Shown here: piece by piece, positions 22,560 through 36,246 of the stretch
Numbering within the stretch: position 1 is the first letter of the stretch
Layout of the letters: the number at the start of each line of letters is the position of its first letter
Source: Austropuccinia psidii
Lineage: Eukaryota > Basidiomycota > Pucciniomycetes > Pucciniales > Sphaerophragmiaceae
Direction: 5' to 3'
Length of the DNA: 64,000 nt
Assembly: GCA_023105745.1 (NCBI GenBank)
Contig: JALGQZ010000001.1
Coordinates: forward strand, 42,556,082-42,620,081
Made by a program: the position numbers and the translations under genes
The notes under the pieces: generated by a model
The model's database searches: none
What the model was told of the DNA's origin: nothing
What the model saw: only the letters and a program-made list of their open reading frames with translations

Positions 22560-25500
22560 AGAATACTGGTGTAAAGAATTCTCTTAAATTCTTTGTTTTT
22601 TCTTCTCTTTCTGATGTTTTTTACAGTATTCTCATTGATTCTGGTGCTACCAACTCATTTATTGCAAAGCAGTTTGTTCACAAGTATTCATTGTTTACAT
22701 AAGAACTCCCAGAGGAGATTCCTCTTCTCATTTTGGACTCCTCTGAGTCCCCTTCCTTATTTGTGACTCACCATACTAAATATATGGTTGAGCTTCCTTC
22801 ATTCCCAAGCTTTTAATTGGACTTTTTAGTCATTGATACTGCCAAGGGAGAAGACCTCATATTGGGATTTGACTTTCTCAATCATTTCAATCCACCTATT
22901 GATTGGAGGCAAGGGCTGATCACCTTTGATTCTGATCATAAGGACTATTATGATCCTTCAAAATCATTCGGTAATGACTTTTCTTCTGCCAAATCATGTA
23001 CAGATCTGGTTGGTGATTCTATAACACCATTGTTTCCATCTAATGTCCATAATCCTTCCCTCAAATCCCAGCAGTCATTACTATCCTCTAGAGATTAAGT
23101 CTTCAAAGAGATTCAAGATGTTGGAGAACATAATTCTGTATCTCCACTTCATCTCTTCTTTGGGAATATGGACCTTCCTCCTTCATCTTATCATGACTCC
23201 CTGGAGGAGTTGTGGGATGAAGAGGAAGAGCCAGAAGAAGTTGAAACTGTGATGAAGGTTGTTTCCTCTGTCTATCACCAGTACTTGGATGTATTCTCCA
23301 AGGTGAAAGCAGAGAAACCTCCTCCTCACCATGCCTGTGATCATCATATTGAGCTGGAGGGGTCTCTACCTCCAGTTGGAGTTATCTACTCTTTATCAAA
23401 CCAAGAGTCAGATAGACTCAGGGCCTACATTTCAGATAATGTAGAGAAAGGTTTAATCCGGCCAAGCTCCTCTTCAACAGGAGCACCTGTCCTCTTTGTT
23501 AAGAAGAAGGATGGTGGCCTCTGTTTGTGTGTTGATTACTGCAAACTCAATGCTGTTACTAGGCAGAACAAGCATCCTGTTCCTCCTATGAATAAGATTC
23601 TCAATGTCTTTAATGATTTTTCTATCTTCTCCAAGATTGATTTGTGTGGTGCATATAACCTGCTCAGAATCAAGGAGGGTGATGAACATTTGACAGCTTT
23701 TAGAACTAAATATGGCAGTTATGAGTACTTGGTTATGCCATTGGGGCTCACCAATGCTCCTGCCTCTTTTGAAAATCTTGTCAATTATATTTTCCAAGAT
23801 ATTCTTGATGTTTATGTTGTGGTTTATTCGGATGACATTATGGCCTTTTCCAAATCTCAGGAAGAACATGTAATTCATGTGTCCACTGTTCTTTCCAGAC
23901 TCAGAGCCAATAACATTTTTGATAAGGCCTCCAAGTGCCTATTCCATGTTTCAAGTGTGGAACATCTGGGAAATATTGTTCTTCTGAAGACCTCAAGATG
24001 GACCAAGCAAAAGTCCAGCAAATGCTCAATTGGCCACCTCCAAGAAACCTCAAGCCTTTTAAATCATTCCTTGGCTCTTCCAACTTTTACCGCTGTTTCA
24101 TCAAGAATTATTCAAAGAAAATCAGTTCACTCACCAGTTTCCTCAAGAAAGATTGCTGTTTTCCCCTCAATGAGGTAGCTCTTAGTAAGTTTCACCAATC
24201 CAAAGAGGCTTTCACCACCACTCCAAACCTTTCCCACTTCAATCCTTCTCTACCCACCATTGTAGAGAACAATGCATCTGATTATGCTTTGGGTGCTGTA
24301 CTGAGTCAGGTCTTGGACTCAGGAAAACATCCCGTTGCATTTGACAGCCACAAGCCTATTCCAGCAGAGCCAACTATGAGATTCATGAAAAGGAATTCCT
24401 TGGCATAGTCTGTGCTCTCAAGCACTGGAGGGCTTTCCTTCTTTCCCTTTATTCTCCCTTTGAGGTTCTCATTGATCATTCTTCCCTTCAATACTTCATG
24501 TCTTCTAAAGTCCTTACTCACTGTCAAGCCTGCTGTGTGGAATTCCTCTCTGAATTTCATTGCTCAATAACTTACCTCCCTGGCTTCCTAGCTACTCTTC
24601 TGGACACTTTATCACGTTGGGAAGACGTTTATCTGGAGAGGGGGGAGGATTTCATCAGCAAAAATCCAATGAATTTTCAACAGCTCATCAATTAGGATGA
24701 AGTCCAACCTTCAAGATATTTTGCAGTCAAGGTGGAATCTTTATCAAATTTGATTGATTCAATTTAGAAGGATCTATGGCAATATTCTTAGTACAGAAGT
24801 ATTCTTCAAGCATTGGGTAAAGGAAAATCTGTCCAAGATTATTCTCTTGATTCCTCTTCCCAACTTCTCTTATCCAAAGATTGGGTGGACGTCCCAAATG
24901 ACCCCACAATTCAACTCAGCATCCTTCAAAAGCATAATTATTCTCCCCTATCTGTATTACCTGGCCAAGAGATGACTCTCAAGCTTGTCAAGCGGGCTTT
25001 ACACTGGTCCGGCATGACTCAATTCATCAAGGATTATGTCTCATCCTGTAAACAGTTTTCAAGAAACAAGCATATTCATCACAAGAAGTTTGGATTCCTC
25101 AAACCTCTTACAATTCCAAATGGTCCTTGTATTTGCCTTTCCATGGACTTTATCACTCAACTGCCACTGTCCAAATCTTTGATTAAATTCTGGTCAAAGT
25201 TGACAGATTCTCAAAAATGGCAGTTTTTATTCCCAAAATGTCTTCAATCACTTCACTGTATTTTGCCCATTTATCCATCAAGAATATCTTTTCAAAGCAT
25301 AGCTTTCCTTCAAGCATTGTTAGTGATAGAGGTTCTCTTTTTGTTTCTTCTTGTTTGACCAATCTTGGTCAGCAGCTCAAGATTTCAAGAGATCTGTCAA
25401 CTGCTTACCATCCAGAAACTGATGGACAGACAGAAAGGGTAAATCAGATACTAGAACAGTACCTTCAGATTTATTTCAGCTATCATCAAGATGATTGGAA

Positions 25501-26208
25501 CACCTAGCTCCCTCTGGCTGAATTTGCTTACAATAACTCTGTTCACTCTTCAACAAAACAATCACTGTTTTTTACTATTTATGGAAGAGATCCACAATTC
25601 AACTCAGTTCAAATTACTCAAGAACTCCTGCTGTAAATTTATCAACAAAACTCCAATCAGTATAGCAAGATGTCAAGAGAGAGCTGGAAGTTGCCATAAA
25701 CAGGTTTAAGAGGTATGCATATAAAAGTAGAGCAAGTCCACCTGTTTTCAATCCTGGTGACATGGTGTGGCTTTCTTCCAAAAATATCAAATCAACAAGA
25801 CCCACCAGCAAACTGTCTGAAAGATGGTTGGGTCCTTTTCAAATCTTGCAGAAAATCATTACTTATGCTTACCACCTCAAGCTTCCATCTCAATGGAAAT
25901 CCATCCATCCAGTCTTCCATATTTCCCTCCTTGAACCAGTCAAGACATCAACAATCCCAAATTGGCATCAAGAGCCTCCTCCTCCAATAATAATTGAATA
26001 AGAAGAGGGATGGGAAGTCTCCCAAATACTGGATTCAAAGCTCAAGATAAGACAATTATGGTATCTGGTTGAAGGGAAAGGTTCCAGTCAAGACCCAGAA
26101 AGATCCACTTGGGAACCAGCCAAAAGCCTCAAGAATTGCCCTGAACTTGTCAAGGATTTCCATTTTTTATATCCTGACAAGCCAGGCCCCAATTCTACAA
26201 GAGCTTGA
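22560..26208 (+). pseudogene. pol: pol of element 3: protease, RT, RNase H, integrase, chromodomain (broken)
   Basis: Fragments lie in order but in shifting frames. Protease DSGATNSF is at 22637. RT runs from about 23168 with KIDLCGAYN and YSDD (23825-23836). RNase H follows after a frameshift near 23980 (DYALGAVLSQV), and a second shift lies near 24405. The integrase zinc finger is damaged, because the last Cys of CX2C is Phe (SCKQFSRNK, about 25055). The DDE core has MDF (25145), IVSDRGSLF (25311) and TERVNQILEQYL (about 25432), spread over three frames. The C-terminus has a GPFQILQKI-type domain and a chromodomain-like end (LWYLVEGKG...STWEPAKSL) after an in-frame TAA near 25999. The final stop is 26206-26208. 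The copy cannot be autonomous. Confidence 0.88.
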
Positions 26209-26998
26209 TCTTTTATGGTGCTTGGTGGGGAGAGGAATTACCAAAAGTAAGTCTGACTCCTGGTATGCACCTTTAGGGGTATTCTACTCTTTTCTGTTGC
26301 AGGCATCACCTTGGCCACTCTGTGAGCACTTTGCAATTTTGGACACAGATTTCTGGCCTGGCTTTCAACATCAAATTCCAATTTATGGCCATTTCCACTT
26401 GGAAAAATGGACCATTCTTCTTCTTAATCCATTTTCCAAGTCATTAATTTTCAATACATTCTTTCATCAATCTTCTTTAATTTATGGCACTGGCAGGAGT
26501 GGTAACTATCAAGAGTAAGTTCGTCTCCTGGTGTGCACCTCCCTGAGGGGTCTACAATATTTCAAAAAATCACCTTGGCCGCTCTGTGAGAACCCGGAAT
26601 CAAATATTGTTTTCCATGTCCTTGGCCAGCTACAAACAACTGTCAATATCTGTGGTGAAGATTGGAATCCCCCTCAAGATTCTCTTTTTTTTTATTTCTT
26701 CTGTTTTCTTATTGTCAAGTTTCTTTTTTATCTTTCTCTCTTTATAATTTCTTCAAAATTCCTTTCTTATAGCTTTAATACCAATCTTTAAATCCACTCA
26801 TTCTTCAAAATTCAAAGCCAAATGGCAAAAGAAGACTGAATCAGCCTCATCTCATATGTTAACCTCTTTACCAGTCTGAAAATTCTTTTCAATATTCAAT
26901 ACCTCTGGAATTCCTACGTCCAATCCATCTCAACAGCCTTAACAGTGTTGTACCTTATCTTGGTGCTCAGGAGCTCACCATTCAAGGTATGGGGGTAA
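26209..26998 (+). other. 3' untranslated region of element 3 with an imperfect direct repeat and polypurine tract
   Basis: Two units of about 105 bp (26225-26331 and 26488-26590) share GTAAGT, a CTCCTGGTRTGCACCT stretch and CACCTTGGCCNCTCTGTGAG. In the first unit a GTAAGT (26247) and a TTGCAG (ending 26302) could bound a 56-nt intron. The polypurine tract GGTATGGGGG (26987-26996), followed by TAA, abuts the 3' LTR. No coding frame is supported. Confidence 0.55.
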
Positions 26999-28577
26999 TG
27001 TCACAACCACAAATAATCACCCCCCTCAATGGGTGTTGCAGCAATTCTAGCCTGACCCAAGTTAGGGCCAATTGGCCATACCATATCATTTATAGCCAAT
27101 TGGCCCCCTCTAGTTCTCTATGGCCTCAGGCCATATCCTGTCTTCATTGGCCTTCTTGGCCAACTCTCCACCTCACCAAACCCCAGGCCATTACTTTTTG
27201 TTGAGCTTGGGGGTCCTTCCAATCTTCCAAGGGCCTATGTCCCCTCTAGCCACCACCAGGTCCCTTGGCCCAACCCCTTATATTAGTGGGGTTTTGGCCT
27301 AAATGGCCTTTTGGGGCCATTTAGGCCCCCTACTGCCTCTACGGCCCATGGGACCCTTAGACCCCTTTTGGCCCAATTCCAATGAGGCCGAAAGGAGACA
27401 AGGGAGCAGTCCATCAGCCCCCAAACCACAAGTGGGCCCACCTGAGCCAGTTTTGGCCCCAAATCTCAACCAAACCAAAATGGCCTAGAACCACCGCAGG
27501 ACCACCTGTGGGCCACTATTCAGCCCATGGCCTCTGGCAACCACCAGAGGCAACCAGCTCAGCTCCAAGCAAAGATTCTCCTCAGTTTCAGGTGAAGAAT
27601 TTTCCTTTCTCAATACACCCTGTACTCAAGGATCCAGGAGTGGTGCATATATGGTATAATATACCATTATGCAACATTTTTGCTCAGAAATCCAATGGTG
27701 ACATTTTCAGGACCCAATTACATGATTCCAAATCAAGTACCCAATCCATCATCAATTTCAAAAAAAGGATCTTTCAGCTATTTCAGTTTGGCAATTTCCT
27801 GGCAGCTACCAGAAGACCATTCAAGGATCCCAACCACCTGGCCTTGCAGGGGTTGGGTTTTCATTTTCTCATCAGACCTATTCTAAGGGCAATTCTCAGA
27901 GTTTATCAATCATTTCAATCATTTTTAAGGCATCAAGTACTCAGCATTCCTTGGAAAACTCAATTGGTCCATACAGGTAGTAATCAAGCATCCTGTATGT
28001 CCTTGGCCCAATTGGGCCAATTCATATTCCACTGTAGGAACTCAGTCACACAGTTTAATTCTCAAGATGTCCAGAGCTGTTTTGGCCCAATTCAGACAAT
28101 ACAGCCAGATGATTCACCTTCCAGGATCAGCCTTTCAGCTTTTCACATATACTGGCCACCTTTCATCACCTGGGGACTTTTTCCCCAGTTAATTAATATA
28201 TGGTATTTATTTTTATCCTTATTTTCTTTTACCATATTAAAGTAAATACTAATAATCTTAAGTTAGTCATTTTCACCTTTTCTTCTTTTCCTGTCAGTGG
28301 ATATTGGTGGTCATATCCTTAACTAATTCCATTGTTCTTTCTGGAAGGTTGTAACAGTGAATTGAGGATTCATTTGGTCGACTCTTTGGCTTTTGGCTTT
28401 CTTATTTTTGAGGCCATTGGCTTCCCTTTCTTTTGTTCTTTTGGCATACTTGTCTTTACTTTTAATCTTCCTTAAAGAAATATATCCTTCTTATTTTCTT
28501 TAATCTTTTGGAGCCCTCCAAATGAGTTCTTGATTCCTGAGTGCCAGGCCACTCTTGCTGCCATAAGAGCCCCTGTT
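26999..28577 (+). repeat. 3' LTR of element 3 (all but its last three bases)
   Basis: Starts TGTCACAACCACAAATAATC and matches the 5' LTR throughout. It is cut at CCCCTGTT by element 5. The missing ACA is found at 49378-49380 after the second copy of CTGTT. Total LTR length is about 1582 bp, against 1591 for the 5' LTR. Confidence 0.92.
27651..27667 (+). promoter_or_regulatory. Palindromic TATA element, 3' LTR of element 3
   Basis: Same 17-bp palindrome as at 18063-18079, in the equivalent place of the 3' LTR. Conservation across copies is the reason to list it. Confidence 0.4.
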
Positions 28578-30549
28578 TGTAAAGTTTGACTATGAAACAA
28601 TAAGTAAAAATTACTAATATTTTACTTATTGTACTATGAATGTCCTTATAAATGAAATAAATAAGATAAAAGTAATTATAATAATAAAGAATTCTTATAA
28701 TTATGACGTAAAAATAATTATATTATTAGATAAATATAATAATATTATATATATTATAAAATATAATATATTAATATCAAATAATTAATATATTTCATGG
28801 CACTTTATTATTGTTACAAACAAACAATAAAGGCGTAAGAAATTGTTTTTTATTAATAAAGAACAATTAATAACAATCATATTACCAATATTAAAGTTAT
28901 AAATTAATATAAATACTATTTATATTAATTAAAGAATTATTAAAAGAATAATAAAGAGAGAATTATTATAATAAGAGGAAACAAACTACTTTTAATAGTT
29001 AATATAATAATTTTGAGATATTTTACTCCAAAAAATGTAAATACAACTTATCCAAATTGTATTTACAATAAAAATAGAGAAAATTACAAATATTCTTGAT
29101 TTTTACGTGGAAATGAGATTTTAGAGAGATTTTTAACAAAAACAATTAAATAAATGATTTAATCATGTCAAAATTAATGATTATAATAAGATGATCTTTG
29201 TTCTTTAATAATATAAAAGTTTTATATATAAAGAATAAAGATATTACCTTTTTAATTGTATTGATTTAATGTTTTTGATGCATCTGAGGGGAAAACAGAG
29301 TAAAAAGAGCTCTATTTATAGTAAATACCTCCCTCCTAGAGTCCAAAAGGCTTCTAGCAGACGTTTACTGACCATATCCACTGAAATGGATCAATATTTT
29401 AAGGTTTGGTGAAGATTACATCATGATCAAACCATATTACATCATTATTACGCCATTATTTAAAGTTATCACTATAACTCTAAGTTTGATGACGTCAAAG
29501 GCTTGGCAGAACCCCAAAATTTGTGTATTTCATTAGTTTTAATCATAAACTAACAGTATTCACTAATTGTATCACTCATATGACTGTTAAACTTAATTTA
29601 AAGTTACAGTGAGTGATCTTAAATGATAAAATTAAGCTCAAACTTTGACCCTTAATACCTTTTAATATTTACACACTACAGCAATTCAATGATTGAATTC
29701 TAATAGCTTGGAATAACCGTATTATTCTGCCAAGAGCATTTCATTACATAATCAAAACTCTATTTTTGATGATTTTTCTTGTAACTCATCTTTTCTGTCG
29801 AAATTTAATATTTTAAACTTCAAACCATGATTTCAAGGGTTTGTACCTTGAATATTATAACACAAAGTACATCATTATTCACAAATGAACTAGGAGAATC
29901 CAACTGTGTGCTTTTTTTTAAGTTTGGACCACTTTCACAACAAAGTGCTCAACAGCTCTGTTGATTTTAGTCAATAATCCCATACGGTTTTTAACCTTGT
30001 TTATAACTTGTGAAATAAACTTCATTTCTGTATTCCTACAGTAATTACGTGATTACTTTTTTTTGGTTCATCACTCTATCATGCATATTTCAAAAGATAT
30101 CAGCTAAAATCCTTGAATATATGCATTGACCACAAAAGTGCATATATTCAGCTTAATTCCTTAAGTATTGACTTTGGAGCTTAGCTTCTTAATTGTTTTA
30201 TATGTGGATTTTTATGGAGAATCCAAAGGTACCATTTCTTTCACATTTTGTTTCATTGGTCTTTGAAATAAATAGGGATTTGTGTTTTTTATAAGGTATT
30301 ATTACTTATAACTTATTAAATATTGACTTTACAGATATGCCATAAAAATGATATATGTGTATCTTACCATGGGGAATCCAATGGTATAATTTATTTCACA
30401 TTTTTATTCATTGGGGTTTAAGTTAAACCAAGTTTTATGCCAATTTATGGTATTTCTGTAGCTTTAAGATAATTATTTTTAATGTATAATTATTTTGAAT
30501 ATTTCTTGTGACCTTTTGTGGGTATGTGGTCATATCTCAAAGGTTCACA
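28578..30549 (-). repeat. 3' LTR of element 5 (1972 bp)
   Basis: On the plus strand it starts TGTAAAGTTTGACTATG and ends AAAGGTTCACA. The adjoining internal DNA gives a minus-strand polypurine tract TTTTTTGGTGGTAGGGAA. A TATA box (minus strand TATAAATAG) lies at 29312-29320. It differs from the 5' LTR by several percent by eye. Confidence 0.92.
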
Positions 30550-30667
30550 TTCCCTACCACCAAAAAAGATTGCACCACAATATGATATGTGTAATTAGGG
30601 TATCATCCACTGTCCTACCTCTTCAATAGACTTTGTTAGTCTTGAAGCGCAATAATGCTTAGCTTTG

Positions 30668-33600
30668 CTATTTTTCAGGTTTTCTTTTATGTCTGAACCT
30701 TCTTAGTAGTTTATCAGCATTTGTTATATCTTTCTCAAGTAGCCATTCATCTTCTTGAGTTTAATTTCTATACCTTACAAGGTATTCTCTTTCTTTTTTG
30801 TTTCTTGTCCTTCTTTCTTTAAGGACTTTTACTATTTTCTTTTCTTCTCCTTCTTCCAAGGGGGGAATTTCATGTGGGGGTTTATTTCTTAGTGGAAATA
30901 ACTCCTTGTCACTTGAGCTGTAAGGCTTCATCAGTATCACAGGGAAAGTTGGGTGTTTGTTCATTAGTTCACCTGTGAGTTCCAATTGCACAGCATTGGG
31001 TCCATGAAGTGCTTTTATCATAAATGGTTCTGCAAAGGAATCTTTTAATTTCTTTGGGCCTTTTATGTTATTGAAATTAAGGGTTGATAGTAGGACCAAG
31101 TCTCCTATTTTATAATTAGGTGGCTTATGACTTTTATCCCATCTTTCTTTTGCATATTTGCAAGAATCTTGCATACATCTGTTTGCATGGTGTCTTGCCT
31201 TGTCAAGCATTATCTTAAAACTGCTTGCTGTTGGACGTATATCCACTAAGTCCTTTTTGAGGGTATCATAAGGAAGTCTTGGATTCCGACCTTTTTCTAG
31301 CATTGCTGGTGCTTTTCCAGGAGAATAATGGATTGATGTGTTATATGCCAGCTCAAGAGCTGGTATTAGTGTACACCAATCATGGGTAAAACCATCAGAA
31401 TCTTCGAATTCTAGCCCATAAGCAAAGAATCTTCTGATCATGTCCTCTAAGGTCTGTATCATTCTTTCTGCTAAACCATCAGCTTCAGGATGGTAAGCTG
31501 TTGAGAATGATGACTTTGTTCCAAAAAAGTTATGGAGATTTGTCCATAATGCTGAAGTGAACTTTGGGTCTCTGTCACTTATAATATTCTGGAATAAGCC
31601 TGTATGGCTAATATCTGTATTCCATATCATTATGGCTGTGTCCATAGCTGTGTCATCTTTATGACATGGCAGGAACATGGGAGTTTTGCTATACCTATCA
31701 ACCAGTACTAGGCATGCATTATAGCTTCTGTCTCCTCCTGGAGGTAATGCTGTTACCCAATCCATATGAACTATTTCCCAAGGGGATTTTGGTTCTTGGA
31801 TTTGGATCATCATTCCAAATTTCTTTCCTGTGGCTCTGTTGGATTTTTGACATCTGTCACAGGTTTGGCAGTATTCTATAACATCTTTCTTCCAATTTGG
31901 CCACCAAGAGCAGGTTTTCACCCTCTCTAGTGTTCTGTCTTCTGAAAGGTGTCCAGCTGCAACACTATCATGGCACTCATGTAAAATAGTGTTTATCAGG
32001 GTTCTATCTGTTAAAGCCATAACACATGTGTGTTTTGTTCTATGGTAAAGGATTCCATCAAGGAGGTGGAATCATCCTTCATCATATGCCCTTTTCCATA
32101 TTTCATCTACTTTCGATGAAAGTGATGGGTCTTTGCAGTCTTTAATTAGAAGTTGGCTTAAGATATGGCAATTCTTGTCTATCTTATAGCTTTCTTTAGC
32201 TTGGTTAAATAATTTTGTGCCAGTGTCTGTAACACATATTCCTTCTATATGGTGTTCTTCCTGTGGTACCCATGCTGGATTGTCAGGGGTATTTGCTAGA
32301 GCCCATCTGCTAAGACCATCTGCATTTTTATGAATATTACCGGATTTATGAACAATAGTCATATTTCCTCTATATTCATGGATAGCAATTTGCCATCTCA
32401 GCATATGTCTTTTTGGAGTTTTCATATTTGATAGAGATTTTACAGCATTACAGTCTGTAATCACATCAAATACTGTTCCATCCAAGTAATAATGTAATTT
32501 TTCTAAAGCCCACACTGAGCAGAGGCATTCCATTTGGCTTGCTCCATATCTTTCTTCTGTTGGCTTTATCTGTCTTGAAATAAAACAAATTGGTCCTTCC
32601 ACTGGTTTATCATTGATAATTTGTGTCTGCTGTAGTGCAGCACCCAGTCCTTCTCCACAAGCATCAATGTAAAGTTTGAAGGGTAGTTTCCAATCTGGCA
32701 TTAGAAGAAATGGGGCATTTGTTAAGGAATTTTTCAATTCTTCATATGCCTTGACTCTTTCTTCTGTCATTTCATAGACTGTTTGTTGGTCACATAGCTT
32801 GTACAAGGATTTAGCAATTTTTGCAAAGTCATTTATATGCTGTCTATAGTAACCAGCAAATCCTAGAAATGATTGCATTTCTTTTTTGGTTTGAGGCATT
32901 GGCTTAAGTAGTACTGCTGCTACTTTATTCTTGTCTATGCCTAGACTAAGTCCAGATACAACATGTCCTAGTGCTTTTAATTCACTGTATGCAAAATGAC
33001 ACTTTTTCAAGGAAATTTTCATATTCACTTTTACTATTTTTTGTAGTACCCTTTCTAGTCTTGTAAGGTGATTTTCCCAAGTTTCTGAGCAAACTATGAT
33101 ATCATCAATATAGATAATTAACCATCCTTCTGATAATTCTTCAGGAAATATGGTATTCATCATTCTTTGACAATGGGAAGGTGCATTTTTTATGCCAAGT
33201 GGCATTCTTAAGTATTCAAAAATTCCACAGTGAACTATTATCCTCAGGAGTTTTTTGGAATTGTCTGTTAAGACATTTTGATGAAAACCCTTTAAGGCAT
33301 CCATGGCTGTAATGAACTTAGCTTGTGAAAATTGTGTCAATGTCTCATGGATTCTGGGTATTGGATACCTGTCTGGAATGGTATAGGTGTTCAGGGCTCT
33401 GAAGTCTCCTACCATCCTTGATTTTCCATTGTGCCAAGTTATAATGACAGGTGTAGTGACTTCTACCTGTTCATTATGTCCTACCTTTCTTAATACTCCA
33501 AGGTCCATTAATTCTTTAATGTGTACCTCCAGGGCTTCTCTAGCCCTTGAACTAGCTGGGTAAGCAGGTCTCCTTAGTAAAGGTGGGTAAGGCTTTTCCA

Positions 33601-34183
33601 CATTAAGAATTATATCCACTTCATGCCCAATTATGGCACCTAGTGGTTCTTTGTCTGTTGCAAAGGCATTTTTGTACTTGAATAAAAGGTTAATTCATTT
33701 TTCTTTCATTTTTCCTGTTAAATCTTTATTGAATTCTGCCTCTTTGAGTTGTTCAGATATGAAAAGTTCATTTTTTGGAATTTTTCTTCATTATTAAGAA
33801 CTGTGATTTGTTTTTTGTTATTTAAGACGCCAAACTTTTGTCTTTTGTTGTCTCCTATGGTAAAGTATCTATCCTTTTGGTTATAGATATCTATACCATA
33901 AATTGATAAGTAATCATTTCCAAGTATGAAGTGATTACTAGTACAGTTGTCCATTACTACAAACTCTACTTTAATTCTGACACATTGTGAGGGATGAGGA
34001 AAAATTAGTGTTAAATAAATTATTCCAAGGGGCTTCATGCTCTCACTTGCACTACCAAATTTGACACCTTGTATTGGCATAAGTTTTTCTTGCCAGTGTG
34101 GGACAATGGTTTTTAAATAACTTTTACCAACACAGGTTCAACATGCTCCTGTATCTAAGCTAACTGTTCCTTGGTTCTCAACC
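30668..34183 (-). pseudogene. pol: pol of element 5, 3' part: protease to chromodomain (broken)
   Basis: Reading leftwards: protease LDTGAC followed by a TGA (about 34131); a frame-damaged segment to about 33650; then RT/RNase H open from 33619 to 32072 with YIDD at 33112-33101 and the RNase H Asp in [10 protein letters not shown]. One TGA (32074-32072) separates this from integrase (32020-30761), which keeps HHCC (HECHDS..CQTCDRC), [13 protein letters not shown] and the [10 protein letters not shown] acidic residue. A TAA after EYLVRYRN cuts off the last 30 residues of the chromodomain, which remain readable to the stop at 30670-30668. Upstream gag is beyond element 4. Confidence 0.88.
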
Positions 34184-34188
34184 ATAAC

Positions 34189-36106
34189 TGTAAGATGTGA
34201 CTATGAAACTGATGATAATATTACTATTAATCTACAGTACTATGTCTGTTCTTATGAAATATAATAATAAAAATTATTATAACCACAATTAAGTAATTAA
34301 AAAATTATTTCTTTCACGTGTTATACACTACTAGTGATCATAACAGTGAGCAGTAATTGTCTACAAGAATCAATTACAAGAAGAATTTAATAATAAAAAC
34401 TTCTTTATTAAAATAATAAAATTATTTTAATATATAATTATCTTTTACAAGAATAATTATAAAGATAATTCTTGAAGAAAACTATTACTAGAGAAAAACT
34501 TTAAGAATTAAAAATAAATGACTCACTAATACTCCAAAGAACTTATTGATAGATAAGAGTAGAGAAATTTGACGTGGAATTGTGGATTTAAGGGATCAAA
34601 AGGATTTATAACAGTATTACAACAATATATAGTTGGATTCTATGATTTCACGTCTTTCTGGATGATTTTTAAAGATTAAAACACTTAAGAATAGCTTTAA
34701 CTAATACTTACTTGTTGGTAATAATGATTTAATAAATTGATAAGATGATGATACGTAAAAAACAGCAAGAAGAGGCTTCTTTTAAGTCAACAACAGCTCA
34801 CAGAGGCGTGCCATGGAGCAAACTGAAAAACCAGTGAGTGAGAAAACAATAAACCTTTTTGGATTAATGATTGCATCATCTGTTGTCACGTAAGATTATC
34901 ATAATTACTTAATTGATGCTTTTACGTGACTACCAACCCCAATATGGTTAAGAATAAAAGGAGTAACAGCAGTAAATCTTCTTTTATTCTAAAATAATCA
35001 TTGATTTCTCAAAGTTATCAATGTTATTGCCAATTGCATCACAGGTTTTAATTACTGTGAATTTTTGAAGATTCAGTGTTTCACGTAGAATGGTCAAAAA
35101 TGGACTGTAAGTAAAACTTTTAATTTTACTAGTAAAACTGTAATTCTTTTTGGTTTTACCATAGATAATACAGTTCCCCATTGGTCCTGAAAGTTTCAGA
35201 AAGATTCATTAAGAATTGTATTTTAATGAATTTTTGAAGTTTGTACCTCATTTCTACGTAAAATTGCAAATAGCAGTATTTTGCTGGTTGCTATGAGGTA
35301 AATCAATGAATATGAGTCCCAAAAGGGTTTTAATTACTCTTTTAGGGTCTATTCATGGAAATTCATCAAGAATTTACGTGGTTACAGGAGTCTAAGTAGC
35401 TCATTACCTCCTTGGCACGTCAAAATAGCAGGTTATTTGCTATTTTCTTGTGATTACAGTAGGTGTAACTTGGTAACCAAGTTCCCAAAGAGTTTTAGTT
35501 TACCAATTGGGCTAAGATGAGCCATGGATCCATGCTCTGGAGCTATCCCCGCCTCTGAGGCCTCAGAAGTTGGGTACCCTGGCTCTCTTGGATGTCTTTT
35601 GTCCCCCTTGCTTATTTTTCACGTAAAAATAGAATTTTAAGCTTCAAGTGAGATATCCACTATTGGTGTACCAAAAGTCCATATAAGAATACCATGATAT
35701 TAAGTGCTCAAAACATGCATAACACTATTCTTAGTGTATATGTAACATGGGATTTCTCACTTTCCCATTATTTTGGCTAAAAATCAAGAAAAACAAAAAT
35801 TTTCACGGATCTTTTATGTGGTATTAATGATGTGGTATTGAAGTATTTTCCATTTTACCACCTTAAATACTTAAATTGAGCTTATTTACTCTATGGAGCT
35901 ACCCTAGGTGAATTTTTGTGTAGAATCCAAATCTGGTCTTAAATACATGGATTTACTTACTCAAAAAAAAGTTCTTCATCTTTTCTGAAATTGAAAATGA
36001 TGAATTTTGGATATATGCATGACTTATGAGTTATGCATAATTCAAAATTTCTTTTTAAGATAATTGTGGCCTATTTGGGTATGTAAAATATACCTCAAGG
36101 CTCACA
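34189..36106 (-). repeat. 3' LTR of element 4 (1918 bp)
   Basis: Plus strand starts TGTAAGATGTGACTATG and ends CTCAAGGCTCACA. The polypurine tract (minus strand TTTTTTGGTGGGAGGGAA) is adjacent at 36107-36124. It is longer than the 5' LTR by about 32 bases because of small indels near the outer end. Confidence 0.94.
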
Positions 36107-36246
36107 TTCCCTCCCACCAAAAAATAAAATTGTACTACAATTTTATTAGTGATAAAAGAATAAGGCCCCAAAGGGGGTTAATGTCCACTGTCCAACCTCT
36201 TTACATTACTCAGATCAAGTAATTTAAAGCACATTCATAGACATAT

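Noticed and set aside
27382..28245. 287-codon Pro/Trp-rich open frame on the plus strand
   Set aside because: It lies wholly inside the 3' LTR of element 3, and the matching region of the other LTR copies is broken. Similar predicted proteins in rust genomes are probably LTR artefacts.
34984..35181. 65-codon frame repeated at 43344-43541 and 59305-59502
   Set aside because: Conserved only because all three lie at the same place in LTRs of one family; there is no coding evidence.
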